Positions 35,432-45,467 of a DNA stretch of 62,222 nucleotides are shown here, in pieces; positions within the stretch are counted from its first letter, which is position 1; every line of letters begins with the position of its first letter. The translations under genes and the position numbers were made by a program. The notes under the pieces are model-generated. The model had not been told where the DNA came from, did no database searches, and saw nothing but the letters and a program-made list of their open reading frames with translations. The stretch is from an uncultured Ruminococcus sp. (GTDB lineage Bacteria; Bacillota; Clostridia; Monoglobales; Monoglobaceae): positions 1-62,222 of the forward strand of contig CACXES010000049.1 of the NCBI GenBank assembly GCA_902766745.1, given 5' to 3'.

Positions 35432-37651
35432 ATGTTTAAACGTTTTTGTGCAGGTTTAGTATGTATGTGCATGGTGTTGGGACTGTTGTGTGTTGCAGCT
35501 GTTTCGGCAGATGGCGGAGGGGAAGAAGCTGCTACTCCATGGAGCGTAACGCTGAAGGGAATTGATTTTAAAACTTCGGATGAGGTAAGCAGAGGATTGT
35601 ATATGGATGATAATACCCGTCCGTCCGATAATGACTTTACAAACGCACATCTGCAAATGAGTGCGGGCAGCAGCTATATCATTAAAGATCAGGAAAGAGG
35701 TCTGTGGGCAGAGCATGAGTTCTATGCTCCGGAGGCAGGCTATTATGATATGTCCGGCGTTTTGTCGGAAAGCAGAACAAGTTCCAATTGTTGGGTCAGT
35801 CCCTGGTATTTGCAGATAAACGATGGACTGCAATGTGACGGCGAAAATGTAGTTGTATCTAAAACTAATGCAGAAGGTAGCATGCTTTTTAACACTACAA
35901 TGAAGCAGGTTTATCTCAATGCGGGAGTAAATAAAGTTACAATAGGTACGTTTCATAAGTCGGGAGGTCAAGATTCGGCTGAGAACAGACAGTATCTGAT
36001 GAAGATAAAGAGCGTAACCTTCACGAAAAGCACAACCGTGCCTGCAGAAACGATATCTGTTCCGGTAAACGAAGGTTATTCCATAGAAAATATTAACCCG
36101 GCTCAAACCTGTTCGAATACTCTTTCTGTAAAAGCAAGCGGTGATTATTTTATAATACAGACAGGAGATACTTCTCCGACATATGACGGCTATCGCATAA
36201 AATATCCTGTTTATGTCACAAAAGGCGGAATTTATAAATTGACAGGTATGGCAAATTCGTATAAATGTGCATACCTTTCGCCGCATAAAATTTCATTTGA
36301 TGATGATGCTCCGATGGATACCCGTCAGATGGCAGCGAATAAAACGACTGCTATGGATCCGACAGCTTATGATTACGGAATATTTTACCTGGAGGCAGGG
36401 ATACATAATCTTGTTGTAACCGTTGATGCGACAATAAATAACGGTAATGGAGCAGGGTATAAGATGACGCTGGACGACAGCTTTACTCTTACGCCGTATA
36501 CGAATACAGCACTTTCCTACGGAGGAAATGAATGTGATTATCCCGTTGAATTTACGCAGAAGCTGCAGTCGGACAATATCGTATACTTATACAGCTATAC
36601 AAGCGGAGCAGTAGACGGAAATACATATGATTTTACATACAGAGTGACGGTTCCGCAGAGCGGCTATTATGAACTCAAATATACAGATTGTGACAACAAT
36701 GGTTATAGCTGGTACAATATACCGACGATTTCGGTAAACGGAAGCAATTTTGGCGATACAAAGACACTGATAGGCTCCACCTCTGTAACGAATAATGTAA
36801 GAGATCTTGGTGCTGTCTATATGGAGGCCGGCAAGGTAAACACTGTAACGGTGAGAATCAGCGGCTTCAGAACACATAAGGACGGCGGTTATTATCTGAT
36901 GAACGGAGGCATTACACTTGAAAAACTCAGTGATGATATTGTGATTACTGCAGAGTCATTGCTGTATAATACGACATCAGCCGCAATAAAGACCGGAGGC
37001 AATACAGTGCTTGAACACTGGACTCAGGCAGAGTTTACGGAAAATCAGACATATAAGCTATATGCGTCAGAGGATGGCACATATGATATGAATGTTTTTG
37101 CCTCTGCATCTCTTGGCGGTGTGAAAATTAACGGTGTATATTATGAGGTAAAAGAAGTAATTGATAATACCGGAACGGATGCTGCGGCAGCGGATAAAAA
37201 TGTAATCGGATATGTGCCGATAAACAAAGGTGAAAACACTCTTGAACTCGTATTAAAAGACGGTGCAACGCTCTATATCGATTGCATCAGGGCCAATAAG
37301 GCAGAGACAGAGCCGGCATATGGAGCCAATGTAATAAACTGCTTCAGATATACACAAAATGCAGGCAGCGGTAATGACCGCAGAGGTATAGTTGCCAATG
37401 TGATGTCTGAAAGCGCAAGAACATGCAGCATAGTGATTGCGGAATACAATGCTGAAAATGATACAATCGAGAAAATCTACGTAAAAGATAACGAAGCTCT
37501 TGCTGAAGGAAATAATGTTATAAACCTTGATTTGACAGAGGGGTTAACTACTGCAATGAATACAAATCCGGTTAAGGTTTTTGTCTTTGATAATATGGGG
37601 AATTTAACCCCTTATGCAAAAAACATATACTTTGAGAAGAAAATACAATAA
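35432..37651 (+). CDS. Secreted multi-module carbohydrate-binding protein
   Basis: The ATG at 35432 follows GGAGG. The 739-residue protein has a signal peptide and four successive jelly-roll-like modules at about 25-200, 205-350, 360-505 and 510-635. It then has the C-terminal module shared with the neighbouring hydrolase (VKVFVFDNMGNLTPY). The first module matches one inside 31708-35379. No catalytic site or SLH repeat is seen. It probably binds the polysaccharide at the surface; modules with YYxL-type ends resemble CBM6/35, but the precise families are uncertain. Confidence 0.78.
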   Translation: MFKRFCAGLVCMCMVLGLLCVAAVSADGGGEEAATPWSVTLKGIDFKTSDEVSRGLYMDDNTRPSDNDFTNAHLQMSAGSSYIIKDQERGLWAEHEFYAPEAGYYDMSGVLSESRTSSNCWVSPWYLQINDGLQCDGENVVVSKTNAEGSMLFNTTMKQVYLNAGVNKVTIGTFHKSGGQDSAENRQYLMKIKSVTFTKSTTVPAETISVPVNEGYSIENINPAQTCSNTLSVKASGDYFIIQTGDTSPTYDGYRIKYPVYVTKGGIYKLTGMANSYKCAYLSPHKISFDDDAPMDTRQMAANKTTAMDPTAYDYGIFYLEAGIHNLVVTVDATINNGNGAGYKMTLDDSFTLTPYTNTALSYGGNECDYPVEFTQKLQSDNIVYLYSYTSGAVDGNTYDFTYRVTVPQSGYYELKYTDCDNNGYSWYNIPTISVNGSNFGDTKTLIGSTSVTNNVRDLGAVYMEAGKVNTVTVRISGFRTHKDGGYYLMNGGITLEKLSDDIVITAESLLYNTTSAAIKTGGNTVLEHWTQAEFTENQTYKLYASEDGTYDMNVFASASLGGVKINGVYYEVKEVIDNTGTDAAAADKNVIGYVPINKGENTLELVLKDGATLYIDCIRANKAETEPAYGANVINCFRYTQNAGSGNDRRGIVANVMSESARTCSIVIAEYNAENDTIEKIYVKDNEALAEGNNVINLDLTEGLTTAMNTNPVKVFVFDNMGNLTPYAKNIYFEKKIQ

Positions 37652-37675
37652 AATCTATGTGAGAGGTGCTTGCAG

Positions 37676-38572
37676 TTGAATCGAAATAAATTGAAAAGAA
37701 TGGTCAATTACCTGTATATCATACCGGTATTTGTGATGCTCTGTTTATTTGTGCTTAAACCGTTTTTGTTTGCGGTTGAAAAGTCATTTTTCAGATACAA
37801 CGGTGCTTTTGTAAATGAGTTTATAGGGATAGATAATTACAAAAGAATGTTCACTGATACGCTGTTTTGGACATCGATGAAAAATATGCTGTTTTTTGCA
37901 TTAGCGATGGTTATACAGTTCGCATTTCCGATTATCGCAGCGGAGCTGTGCTTTAATCTGAGAACAAAGCTGCGTCAGGATTTTTTCAGAACATCATTGA
38001 TTATACCAATGGTAATTCCGTCCGTTATTATTATATTGGTATGGAAGTTCCTGTATTATCCGGGCGTGGGCGTAATAAGTTCATTGATGTCATCGCTCGG
38101 AGTTTCACAGGATAAGATACCGCTGTTTTTGGGCGACACAAGCTGGGTGAAGCCGGCAATTGCCATGATAGGCTTCCCTTGGATAGCGGGTATAGAATTT
38201 TTGCTTACATTTGCAGCACTGCAGGGACTTGACCAGTCTATGTTTGAAGCGTCATTGATTGACGGATGCCCGAAATGGAAAAGAATTTTATATATTGATT
38301 TGCCTTGCATAGCACCTCAGCTTAAGGTTTTGTTTGTTCTGAGATTTATGGGACTTGTACAGAACTACGAGAATGTTTTAATTTTGACGCAGGGAGGACC
38401 TCAAAATTCCTCCCTTGTGCCGGGACTTTACATTTACAATGTATCGTTTGTGCCCAACGGAAATTCGGAGTCTTTGTATGGATATGCTTGCGCAATGGCG
38501 GTTATACTCTTTGTCATTTGTTTTGCTGTTACGGCGCTTGTTATGAGAGAAAAGAAGGAGGAAACAAGATAA
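37676..38572 (+). CDS. CUT1 sugar ABC permease, MalF/UgpA type
   Basis: The TTG at 37676 is preferred because GAGAGGTG lies 7 bases before it; a TTG at 37670 is too close. The 298-residue membrane protein has about six helices and the coupling motif region EASLIDGCPKWKRILYIDLP. It pairs with the permease encoded next, whose ATG overlaps its stop, and with the lipoprotein at 20816. No ATPase gene is present; Clostridia commonly share an MsmK/UgpC-type ATPase among such importers. Confidence 0.92.
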   Translation: MNRNKLKRMVNYLYIIPVFVMLCLFVLKPFLFAVEKSFFRYNGAFVNEFIGIDNYKRMFTDTLFWTSMKNMLFFALAMVIQFAFPIIAAELCFNLRTKLRQDFFRTSLIIPMVIPSVIIILVWKFLYYPGVGVISSLMSSLGVSQDKIPLFLGDTSWVKPAIAMIGFPWIAGIEFLLTFAALQGLDQSMFEASLIDGCPKWKRILYIDLPCIAPQLKVLFVLRFMGLVQNYENVLILTQGGPQNSSLVPGLYIYNVSFVPNGNSESLYGYACAMAVILFVICFAVTALVMREKKEETR

Positions 38573-39399
38573 TGAGAAAGAATAAAAGAGAGTCATCGGA
38601 TGTTATAAGCATTATAATTCTGAGCTTGTTTTTAGTCTGCACGCTCCTGCCGCTTTTCATAATGGTTTTTACATCATTTAAGGACCAGAATGAAATTTTA
38701 ATGGATTTCTGGGGACTCCCGGAGAGACTTAACCTTGATAATTATATTACCGCGTGGAAGGATATAGGCGGATATGCCTACAACTCATTTAAAACGACGT
38801 TGTTGGCTGTTTCAGGTATTGTTGTGGTTTCCGTCTTTGCGGGCTACGCCTTTTCAAAGCTGCCGATTAAAGGAAAAAAGCCATTGTTCCTTGTGGTTAT
38901 GGGATTCAGAATGGTTCCGACCGGCCTGCTGATTATACCGATGTTTATGAATGTTCTGTCAATCGGGCTTGATAACAATCATTGGGGCGTTATTCTCACC
39001 AATATTGCGACAGGAAGTACAATGGCGGTAATGCTGACAAAAAGCTTTTTCGACCAGCTTCCGGATTCTCTGTTTGAGGCGGCAAAGATTGACGGCGCAG
39101 GCGAATTAAAGACCTTGACAAACATCCTGATTCCGTTGTCAAAACCGATTATAGGAACTGTGATTGTGTTTAACTTTTTTACATACTTTAATCAGTTTAT
39201 GTGGCCGTATATCGTGCTCAGCGATAAGGCACTTAAAACAATTCCTATCGGTCTTGCGGCGCTTGCGGGCGAGAACGGAGTGGATTTTGGACTGCAGTCC
39301 GCAGGATATTCGATAGTTGCGATACCGCTTATTATACTTTTCCTTGCAACCTCAAAGATTTATGTAAATGGTATTACAAGCGGAGCTGTTAAGGGATAA
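38572..39399 (+). CDS. CUT1 sugar ABC permease, MalG/UgpE type
   Basis: The ATG at 38572 overlaps the previous stop (TAATG) and follows AAGGAGG. The 275-residue protein has about six helices. It also has the EAA coupling loop (LFEAAKIDGAGELKTLTNILIPLSKP, quoted here only in part by its start and end) near residue 180. It forms the channel with the permease upstream. This is the only sugar importer in the window, so it probably serves both polysaccharide loci. Confidence 0.92.
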   Translation: MRKNKRESSDVISIIILSLFLVCTLLPLFIMVFTSFKDQNEILMDFWGLPERLNLDNYITAWKDIGGYAYNSFKTTLLAVSGIVVVSVFAGYAFSKLPIKGKKPLFLVVMGFRMVPTGLLIIPMFMNVLSIGLDNNHWGVILTNIATGSTMAVMLTKSFFDQLPDSLFEAAKIDGAGELKTLTNILIPLSKPIIGTVIVFNFFTYFNQFMWPYIVLSDKALKTIPIGLAALAGENGVDFGLQSAGYSIVAIPLIILFLATSKIYVNGITSGAVKG

Positions 39400-39428
39400 A
39401 ATAAGATTGAAATATCAGAGGTTATCAT

Positions 39429-42400
39429 ATGAATACTTATAAAAAAAGAATTATTTCATGCATATGCAGTATCGCTGCTCTGTTTGCCATAGGCTTTGCG
39501 CCGACGACGGCAGAAGATAATGTGATAAGAATTGAAGGCGAAGACGCGGCAGAGATGAATTTCACAAGAAAAACAACGGCTGACAGTAGTGCAAGCGGCG
39601 GAGAGTTCCTTGTACTGAATGTTGGAGAGGAGCCTCCGGAAGGCGATAAGTATTACTATCAAAAATATAATGTAACCGTTCCCGAGGACGGATGCTACAA
39701 TATTAAATTTGCGGGACTTCAGTTTGGTGCATCATGGGCAAGCTATATCGGTGTTTCGGTAAATGACGGACCTATAAAGGACTCCTCCCTATGCGGCAAT
39801 AGCATAGGAGGTGTAGGAGGCGGTATGTACGGCACTCTTTTGTCTAATATTGGCGGCTTTAAAGCAGGTGAAAACACGCTGACTATCTATTGTATGGGAC
39901 CGAGAAACTCAGACAGTCGTTATGTTGTGCATACAGATTATATTGAGCTTACTCCCGGAGAATGGTGCGTAAGCAATATTGAGATGATAAATGATGTCAC
40001 AATGAATATTTACGAGAGGGGCGCAGAGGTAGAGTGCTTCGTGAATTATTCCGAGGCAACCAAAGAGGATACAAAGATTAATTATGAATTGATAGATTAC
40101 TATGATAATATAGTAAGCAGCGGTTCTTATGTTGCCAAAAAGGGAACGGAGAGCGAGCGGTTAAGCTTAGGTGTGTTGGATATATGCCATTATACGCTGT
40201 ATGTGTATCCGGAGGGTTCGGAAAGCAAGTCACACACATATGTGTCGGTTGTAAAGCCCGAAAGCGAGAGAGTGTACAGCAACGATTCACCCTTTGGATT
40301 AGACGGGGCATTTGCATGGGTTGTATCCGAGAGTGAGGCGTATGAACTTCTTAGAGCAGAACGCCTTGCCGGAATTATTTATAATCGTGACAGGTATACC
40401 CAAAAATCCACCAGTCCTGCAAAGGATGAGTATGATTTTGATTTGGGAAATTCCAAAAAGGTTTTTGATAAGGCGGACGAGCTTGGAGTAAATATTCAGG
40501 CGGCTACCGTATACCTTCCCGAGTGGGCGCATGATGCCGACAGCTATCTCACTGATGACCTTTTATCCGTTTATAAGATAGCAAAGGAGGAAGGGAAGGC
40601 TTTCGGGGATTCCATTGACATATATGAGCTGTGGAACGAGCCGGAGACCGATATTGAAACGAATATATATGAAACGGCAGACCGCTTTGCAGGCGTGAGC
40701 AAGGCGATGGCTCTTGGATTTATGGATTCCGGAACAAATGCAAAAATTTCTACCGCGGGATATACAGCCGGAATTGCTCGGTATCTTGATTTGGCAATCA
40801 GAAACGATGCCGCAGAGTTTATGGACTTTATGAACTTCCATTCGCACATTACTGCGGTAGAGGGAGCTAAGACCAACAGTTTAACTTCGCGTCAGGCGGT
40901 AAATGCGGACAGCACACTGAAAAAGTACGGATATTACAACAAGTCATTGAGTCTTGATGAGTCCGGTATTATCACACAATTTAAGGACGGGCATGAGTAC
41001 AGCAGGGATCAGCAGAAAGTGCGTGCCGGATATTATGTGACCGTTAATGCACAAAATATGGCGAACGGAGTTGACAGGCATTATTGGTACATTGTATTGC
41101 AGCGCGGTTCGGCAATGTCAATGTTCACCGAGGACGGGAACGGCCCATATCCGGAGTATAATGCAGTTGCGACAACGACGGATGTTTTGGGAGTGCCTGA
41201 GTACCTTGGAGAGGTAAACAGCCTCAAAGGCGGTGCAAAGGGCTATGCATTCAACAACAAAAACAACGGCAGAGATATTATGGTGCTGTGGAGCGAAAAT
41301 CCGGTTGAGTTCAGATTTGCAAGCAACGAGTCGGTAGAGGTTATTGACGTAATGGGAAAGGAAGAGACAGTCGCGCCGACAGATGGCGAGATTACTTTGA
41401 CCATTGCTGATCAGCCCATATTTGTACGCGCCAACAGCGAATTTGAGTCAGAAGTTTACACGCCTAAGAAAAAGGCACCAAAGAGAGAAAACTCCATTGA
41501 CAGAAGCAAGATAACAAAGGCACAGAGGGTTTTGTTACAGCAATCTTATCCCAAAGAGGTATCCGAGGGTGCAAAGACCAAGGGATATCAGATTGATGAA
41601 ACGGGAACGGAGTTAACACTCACCGTCACCAATCTTAACGAAGAAAAGATGGCAGGTGTAGTTTGCGGTAAGGCGTTTGACGGATGGAAATTGTCGGATG
41701 ACGAAATCTCCGTATCACTTGAACCTATGAGCCAGCAGCAGTTTAAACTTCGACTGACTCCCACCGATAAGGTGCAGTATAATGTTGAGTCGGCAGTCAG
41801 ATTTGTCGGAATGTTTGACGGTGAGGAGACGACAAATTGCGTAACGCTTGTACAGATGCCTAAGGATGGGGAGTATGAGTGGTATTGTGAGTTCAAAGAA
41901 GCGACAGACATCAACGAATGGATTGCGGATGAAAGTAATATAGGCGGAGGAGCGATTGGCAGTAAAATTACCCTTGAAAACGCAAACGGTGGATTGAAAT
42001 TCAACTATGATTTTGATCCGGCAACACCTGATATGTGGTCTTTCCCCAGCTTTGAATTTAATGAGATTCCGGATTTAACCATGACGGACGGAATTATTAT
42101 CAGATACGAAGGTACAAAGGATACTGCGCCTGATGAATTGCTGTCTCGTATTATTGTAAAAGAAGAAAGCAGCGGTGCGGCATATTTTACCATTCAAGGA
42201 TTTTATATGGAAAAGGGTGTACATGAAGTCCTCATACCCTGGGATCGTTTGGTTTTCCAGACAGGAGCTGATCCAACATTCATGCTCGAAAAAGATAATA
42301 TAGCAACATTTTCGCTGGGTATAAATAATATAAGAAAGGTTTTGGATGTGCCGGAATACACTATATTGAAGATTGGCGCTTATGTTGGTGCAAGGACGGA

Positions 42401-43241
42401 GGATAAGCATGGGACAATAAAATGTGAATATCCGAAAAACGGTGCATGCATCAGTAACTCTGAGAAGCTTGTCGCAATAGGCAAAATATGCGACGATGAC
42501 ATAAAGGTTGAACGGAATAAAATCCGTGTGTATGTTGACGGCTTCCCCGCAGAGCATATCATTGAGGGCGATGAAGTAAAGGCGAATATAGGTGAATTAG
42601 AAGCGGGTGAGCATACTGTTAAATTTAACTGGGAATGTGAGGATTCGGCGGCGTATAATGAAGAGGTAAGTTTCGTGGCAGATAGCGGAGATAAGGTGTT
42701 TTCGGACGTGGCAGAGGAGCATTGGGCGGCTGATAAAATTGCCAATCTTGCAGCACGCGGAGTTGTTAGCGGAGATGAGGACGGCACCTTTAGACCTGAT
42801 GATAATGTTACGAGAGCAGAATATATAAAAATGCTCACCACGGTATTAAAGTTTAAAAATGTTTATGATAAAGCAGGCTTTACTGATGTTTCTGCACATG
42901 ATTGGTTTTACGATTATGTTGCGGCAGCTTCAGAAGCAGGTTTATTTGACGGCGTATATGAAGGCGAATTTGGAGCGGATACAGTAATATCCAGAGAGGA
43001 TATGGCGACTTTCACTTACAGGGCATTAAAAGCGGCAGGAATAACCCTGCCAAACACAAATGTTAAACAAATATTTTTGGATAAAGATGAAATAAGCTCG
43101 TATGCCAAGACGCCAATAAATATGCTTCAGCAGGCGGGAATAGTAGAGGGAATGGAAAACAGAAAATTCTTACCTTCGGACGGACTTACGAGAGCGGAGG
43201 CAGCTAAAGTGCTTTATGAGGTTATTGTATACATATTGTAG
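39429..43241 (+). CDS. SLH-anchored clan GH-A glycoside hydrolase
   Basis: A 1270-residue wall-anchored enzyme. It has a signal peptide, a CBM6/35-like module (about 33-180) and an Ig-like segment. The TIM barrel (about 290-600) has acid/base E404 in YELWNEPE and the likely nucleophile E511 in SLDESGI. A beta region (about 670-1085) relates to that of 31708-35379, and three SLH repeats (1090-1270) end it. It is a paralogue of that secreted enzyme but carries its own anchor. It closes the 22-kb plus-strand run and is followed by a long hairpin terminator. The substrate is unknown; a GH39-like activity is inferred from the active-site motifs only. Confidence 0.85.
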   Translation: MNTYKKRIISCICSIAALFAIGFAPTTAEDNVIRIEGEDAAEMNFTRKTTADSSASGGEFLVLNVGEEPPEGDKYYYQKYNVTVPEDGCYNIKFAGLQFGASWASYIGVSVNDGPIKDSSLCGNSIGGVGGGMYGTLLSNIGGFKAGENTLTIYCMGPRNSDSRYVVHTDYIELTPGEWCVSNIEMINDVTMNIYERGAEVECFVNYSEATKEDTKINYELIDYYDNIVSSGSYVAKKGTESERLSLGVLDICHYTLYVYPEGSESKSHTYVSVVKPESERVYSNDSPFGLDGAFAWVVSESEAYELLRAERLAGIIYNRDRYTQKSTSPAKDEYDFDLGNSKKVFDKADELGVNIQAATVYLPEWAHDADSYLTDDLLSVYKIAKEEGKAFGDSIDIYELWNEPETDIETNIYETADRFAGVSKAMALGFMDSGTNAKISTAGYTAGIARYLDLAIRNDAAEFMDFMNFHSHITAVEGAKTNSLTSRQAVNADSTLKKYGYYNKSLSLDESGIITQFKDGHEYSRDQQKVRAGYYVTVNAQNMANGVDRHYWYIVLQRGSAMSMFTEDGNGPYPEYNAVATTTDVLGVPEYLGEVNSLKGGAKGYAFNNKNNGRDIMVLWSENPVEFRFASNESVEVIDVMGKEETVAPTDGEITLTIADQPIFVRANSEFESEVYTPKKKAPKRENSIDRSKITKAQRVLLQQSYPKEVSEGAKTKGYQIDETGTELTLTVTNLNEEKMAGVVCGKAFDGWKLSDDEISVSLEPMSQQQFKLRLTPTDKVQYNVESAVRFVGMFDGEETTNCVTLVQMPKDGEYEWYCEFKEATDINEWIADESNIGGGAIGSKITLENANGGLKFNYDFDPATPDMWSFPSFEFNEIPDLTMTDGIIIRYEGTKDTAPDELLSRIIVKEESSGAAYFTIQGFYMEKGVHEVLIPWDRLVFQTGADPTFMLEKDNIATFSLGINNIRKVLDVPEYTILKIGAYVGARTEDKHGTIKCEYPKNGACISNSEKLVAIGKICDDDIKVERNKIRVYVDGFPAEHIIEGDEVKANIGELEAGEHTVKFNWECEDSAAYNEEVSFVADSGDKVFSDVAEEHWAADKIANLAARGVVSGDEDGTFRPDDNVTRAEYIKMLTTVLKFKNVYDKAGFTDVSAHDWFYDYVAAASEAGLFDGVYEGEFGADTVISREDMATFTYRALKAAGITLPNTNVKQIFLDKDEISSYAKTPINMLQQAGIVEGMENRKFLPSDGLTRAEAAKVLYEVIVYIL

Positions 43242-43401
43242 TCCTTGTTATAGTTGACGGACGGAAATGAAGTATGAAGAAATTAGATTTTGAACTGAAT
43301 GCTCCAAAAGATAATTGTATTTCCAACCGGCATGTGAGACAATCCCCGATTTTGTGTAAACCTCATTTTAAGTTTACATAAACCTTTTATAAAATTATAT
43401 C

Positions 43402-43469
43402 AAAATCCGTATCCCTGTTAAAGGCTAAAATGCATGATAAAATCAGCCTTGACAGAAATACGGATTTTT
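43402..43469 (+). terminator. Long hairpin terminator of locus 1
   Basis: AAAATCCGTAT (43402-43412) pairs with ATACGGATTTT (43458-43468). Inner pairs CTGT/ACAG and AAGGCT/AGCCTT continue the stem, and T residues follow. It could also be the core of a small IS256-derived element, since IS-type ends flank it at about 43345 and 43541. Confidence 0.65.
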
Positions 43470-43481
43470 GATTTTCAGGTA

Positions 43482-43541
43482 ATTACAAAGGTTTACATAA
43501 TTATGTGTTTAAAATTTTTACACAAAAATTGGGATAGCCCC
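43482..43541. repeat. IS256-type terminal sequence, copy 2
   Basis: This is the same 60-base end as at 205-264, in the same orientation. The opposite-facing end-like sequence TCCCCGATTTTGTGTAAAC lies about 140 bp upstream near 43345-43363. The stretch 43345-43541 therefore looks like an internally deleted element of about 200 bp. Confidence 0.6.
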
Positions 43542-43542
43542 G

Positions 43543-43764
43543 GAGGCGAAAGTCTATATTCAGTTTGTCATTAATGATGAAGAAACGTTCTCTATGCATT
43601 ATGCGGGATGCACTGTAGGAGATGAAAAGTTCGCTTTGAGCGAACAGGACTTCATTGGATTGGTATATACTCCATTTGAAACATATTCTCAGGAAGTATT
43701 GGGTGTTGATTTATCCCGGGATGTCCAGGATGCTTTTGAGGAAATTTATGCTTCAATAGAATAA
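43543..43764 (+). pseudogene. C-terminal fragment of an unknown protein
   Basis: A 73-codon open frame without start codon begins right at the IS256-type end and stops at the TAA at 43762. It reads as well-folded protein (YIQFVINDEETFSMHYAGC, LSEQDFIGLVYTPFETYSQ). It may be the tail of a mobile-element protein cut by the insertion. Family not recognised. Confidence 0.5.
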
Positions 43765-43788
43765 GTTAAAGACGTCCTCGGGGCAAGC

Positions 43789-44219
43789 CCTCATTTTGTG
43801 TAAACCTTAAATTTAGCTCCAAAATGATAATATAATCTAAGTGAATTTTCTGGGCTGAAAGCCGGATTTAGACTTTCAGCCATAAGCTTAATATAGCGTA
43901 AAATTGACGGCATGTCAAGGGTGCCCTCGCATGAGGACGTTTATTTTACCCTTGACTTGACGGTGATTTTATGCTACTGAGGCAGTCTATAAGCAAAAAA
44001 TATCTCAAGCTGTGAGTGAATTTGACCCCAGTCCTTGCGCTTGCCTGTACATTTTTTCGTAATGTTTATCATGGCAAGATAGAGCATTTTCAAAAGACTG
44101 TCATCCGTCAGAAATACGCTTTTGTTTTTTGTCACCTTGCCTGCGTCTGTGCTTCGAATCAAAATATTTACTGAGCCGGGAAACACATTGAGCCTCTCGA
44201 AAAAATTTTCATTTAGTCC
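43789..44219 (-). mobile_element. IS256-family remnant with transposase C-terminus
   Basis: On the minus strand 43974-44219 encodes the C-terminal end of a mutator/IS256 transposase (DDSLLKMLYLAMINITKKC, then DWGQIHSQLEIFFAYRL). Downstream of it, near 43789-43815, lies an end-like sequence with CATTTTGTGTAAACC. The catalytic DDE part and the other end are missing; the remnant abuts the AraC gene at 44225. Confidence 0.75.
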
Positions 44220-44224
44220 GATTT

Positions 44225-45085
44225 TTAAATATTATGTGTTTTACTATCCGTATTATAATTGGTGCTTTCTTTATTGTGATGTTCTGCGCGATATTTACTG
44301 GGCGTTACGCCGGTTATGCTTGAAAAGGTCTTTGAGAATTGAGCATCTGAGTTAAAGCCGGAGTAGTAGCCGATATCGGAAACAGATTCTGATGTGTACT
44401 TAAGCAGAGATTTGGAAAATCTGATTCGCATTGTATTTAAGTATTGCCTGAAATTCATCTTAAGATTTGCGTTAAACTGACGGCTCAGATGTTCGGGCGA
44501 GCATTTAACATAGGCGGCAACATCGGTGAACTTTATATCCTGGCGAAAATGAAGATGAATATAGTTAAGCGCCGCTTGCGTGACGGATGAGGAGTCTGAG
44601 TTGAGGAAAGGAGAGTCGGACTTGGTGCGACGATATATTTCTATCAGCAGCAGTGATAAGTAATGCGTTACCGCTTTTTTCTTCATGGCATTTGACGAAT
44701 ATAGCTCGGTATAAATAGATTCAATAAGAAATTTAATATTTTTATAGGAGATGTTATCCGTATCGCATACCAACGGCATATATGGCTGTATAAGACCGTC
44801 TATGCCGTACTCTTCAAAACAGTTTTCCGAAAATGATATATGCAAAACTCTCGTAGCATCGTCAAATATATATTCATGAACATCGGCAGGGGTCATAAAG
44901 AAAATTGTTCCTTCTTTAAAGTCATAATATGAGTTGTTGAGATGGTATCTTCCATGACCCTCAAGTACAAGCTCAAACTCGTAAAAGTCATGCCAATGAT
45001 ATCGGGTTTTGCGTGATATTTCATGGGACATAATACAAATATGCGAGGGATACTTCGCCATGTCAAATAATTGTCTCGGAGTCAT
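44225..45085 (-). CDS. AraC-family transcriptional regulator
   Basis: This 286-residue regulator has a cupin sensing domain (residues about 15-100, with RYHWHDFYEFELVLEGHGRY and IFFMTPADVHEY). Its AraC DNA-binding domain (about 170-270) has FTDVAAYVKCSPEHLSRQF and VSDIGYYSGFNSDAQFSKTF. It is divergent from the second polysaccharide locus beginning at 45468, which it probably controls. Its 3' end adjoins the IS256 remnant by 5 bases, but the domain is complete, so it should be functional. Confidence 0.9.
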   Translation of the reverse strand: MTPRQLFDMAKYPSHICIMSHEISRKTRYHWHDFYEFELVLEGHGRYHLNNSYYDFKEGTIFFMTPADVHEYIFDDATRVLHISFSENCFEEYGIDGLIQPYMPLVCDTDNISYKNIKFLIESIYTELYSSNAMKKKAVTHYLSLLLIEIYRRTKSDSPFLNSDSSSVTQAALNYIHLHFRQDIKFTDVAAYVKCSPEHLSRQFNANLKMNFRQYLNTMRIRFSKSLLKYTSESVSDIGYYSGFNSDAQFSKTFSSITGVTPSKYRAEHHNKESTNYNTDSKTHNI

Positions 45086-45467
45086 ACATATGCCGTCCTT
45101 TCACTGAATCAAATTTTCACATTTCTGTTGTTTCCTTAGCTCAAGTATGATTTTATTATAGCAGAAATGCGAAAAAAATCAAGCGCAAAAGTGTTTTTTA
45201 TGTATAAATATTAAAAAAAGTAAAGGGTAATCAAAAAAACACAAGTTTATAATTTGATGTTATGATACACTTAATGTCAGTAAAGAAAAGTATGATATTT
45301 ACTGAAATCTTATAGTATAATTAGAGACGATGTTCAATCAAACACTGTAAAATTAAGCTTTTTAAATATCCATCAGAAGTGAATAATGTTTATATTCAAA
45401 CGGCGGGAAATTACGGTATGATCGGATACTGTACCTTATTGAAAATAACGAGAATGGGAGAGTAAAT
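45086..45467. promoter_or_regulatory. Divergent promoter region of locus 2
   Basis: For the AraC gene, minus-strand TTGATT (45177-45182) and TATAAT (45155-45160) are separated by 16 bp. For the plus-strand operon a TATAAT lies at 45316-45321, with no clear -35, as expected for an activator-dependent promoter. No obvious inverted repeat operator is seen. Confidence 0.6.
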
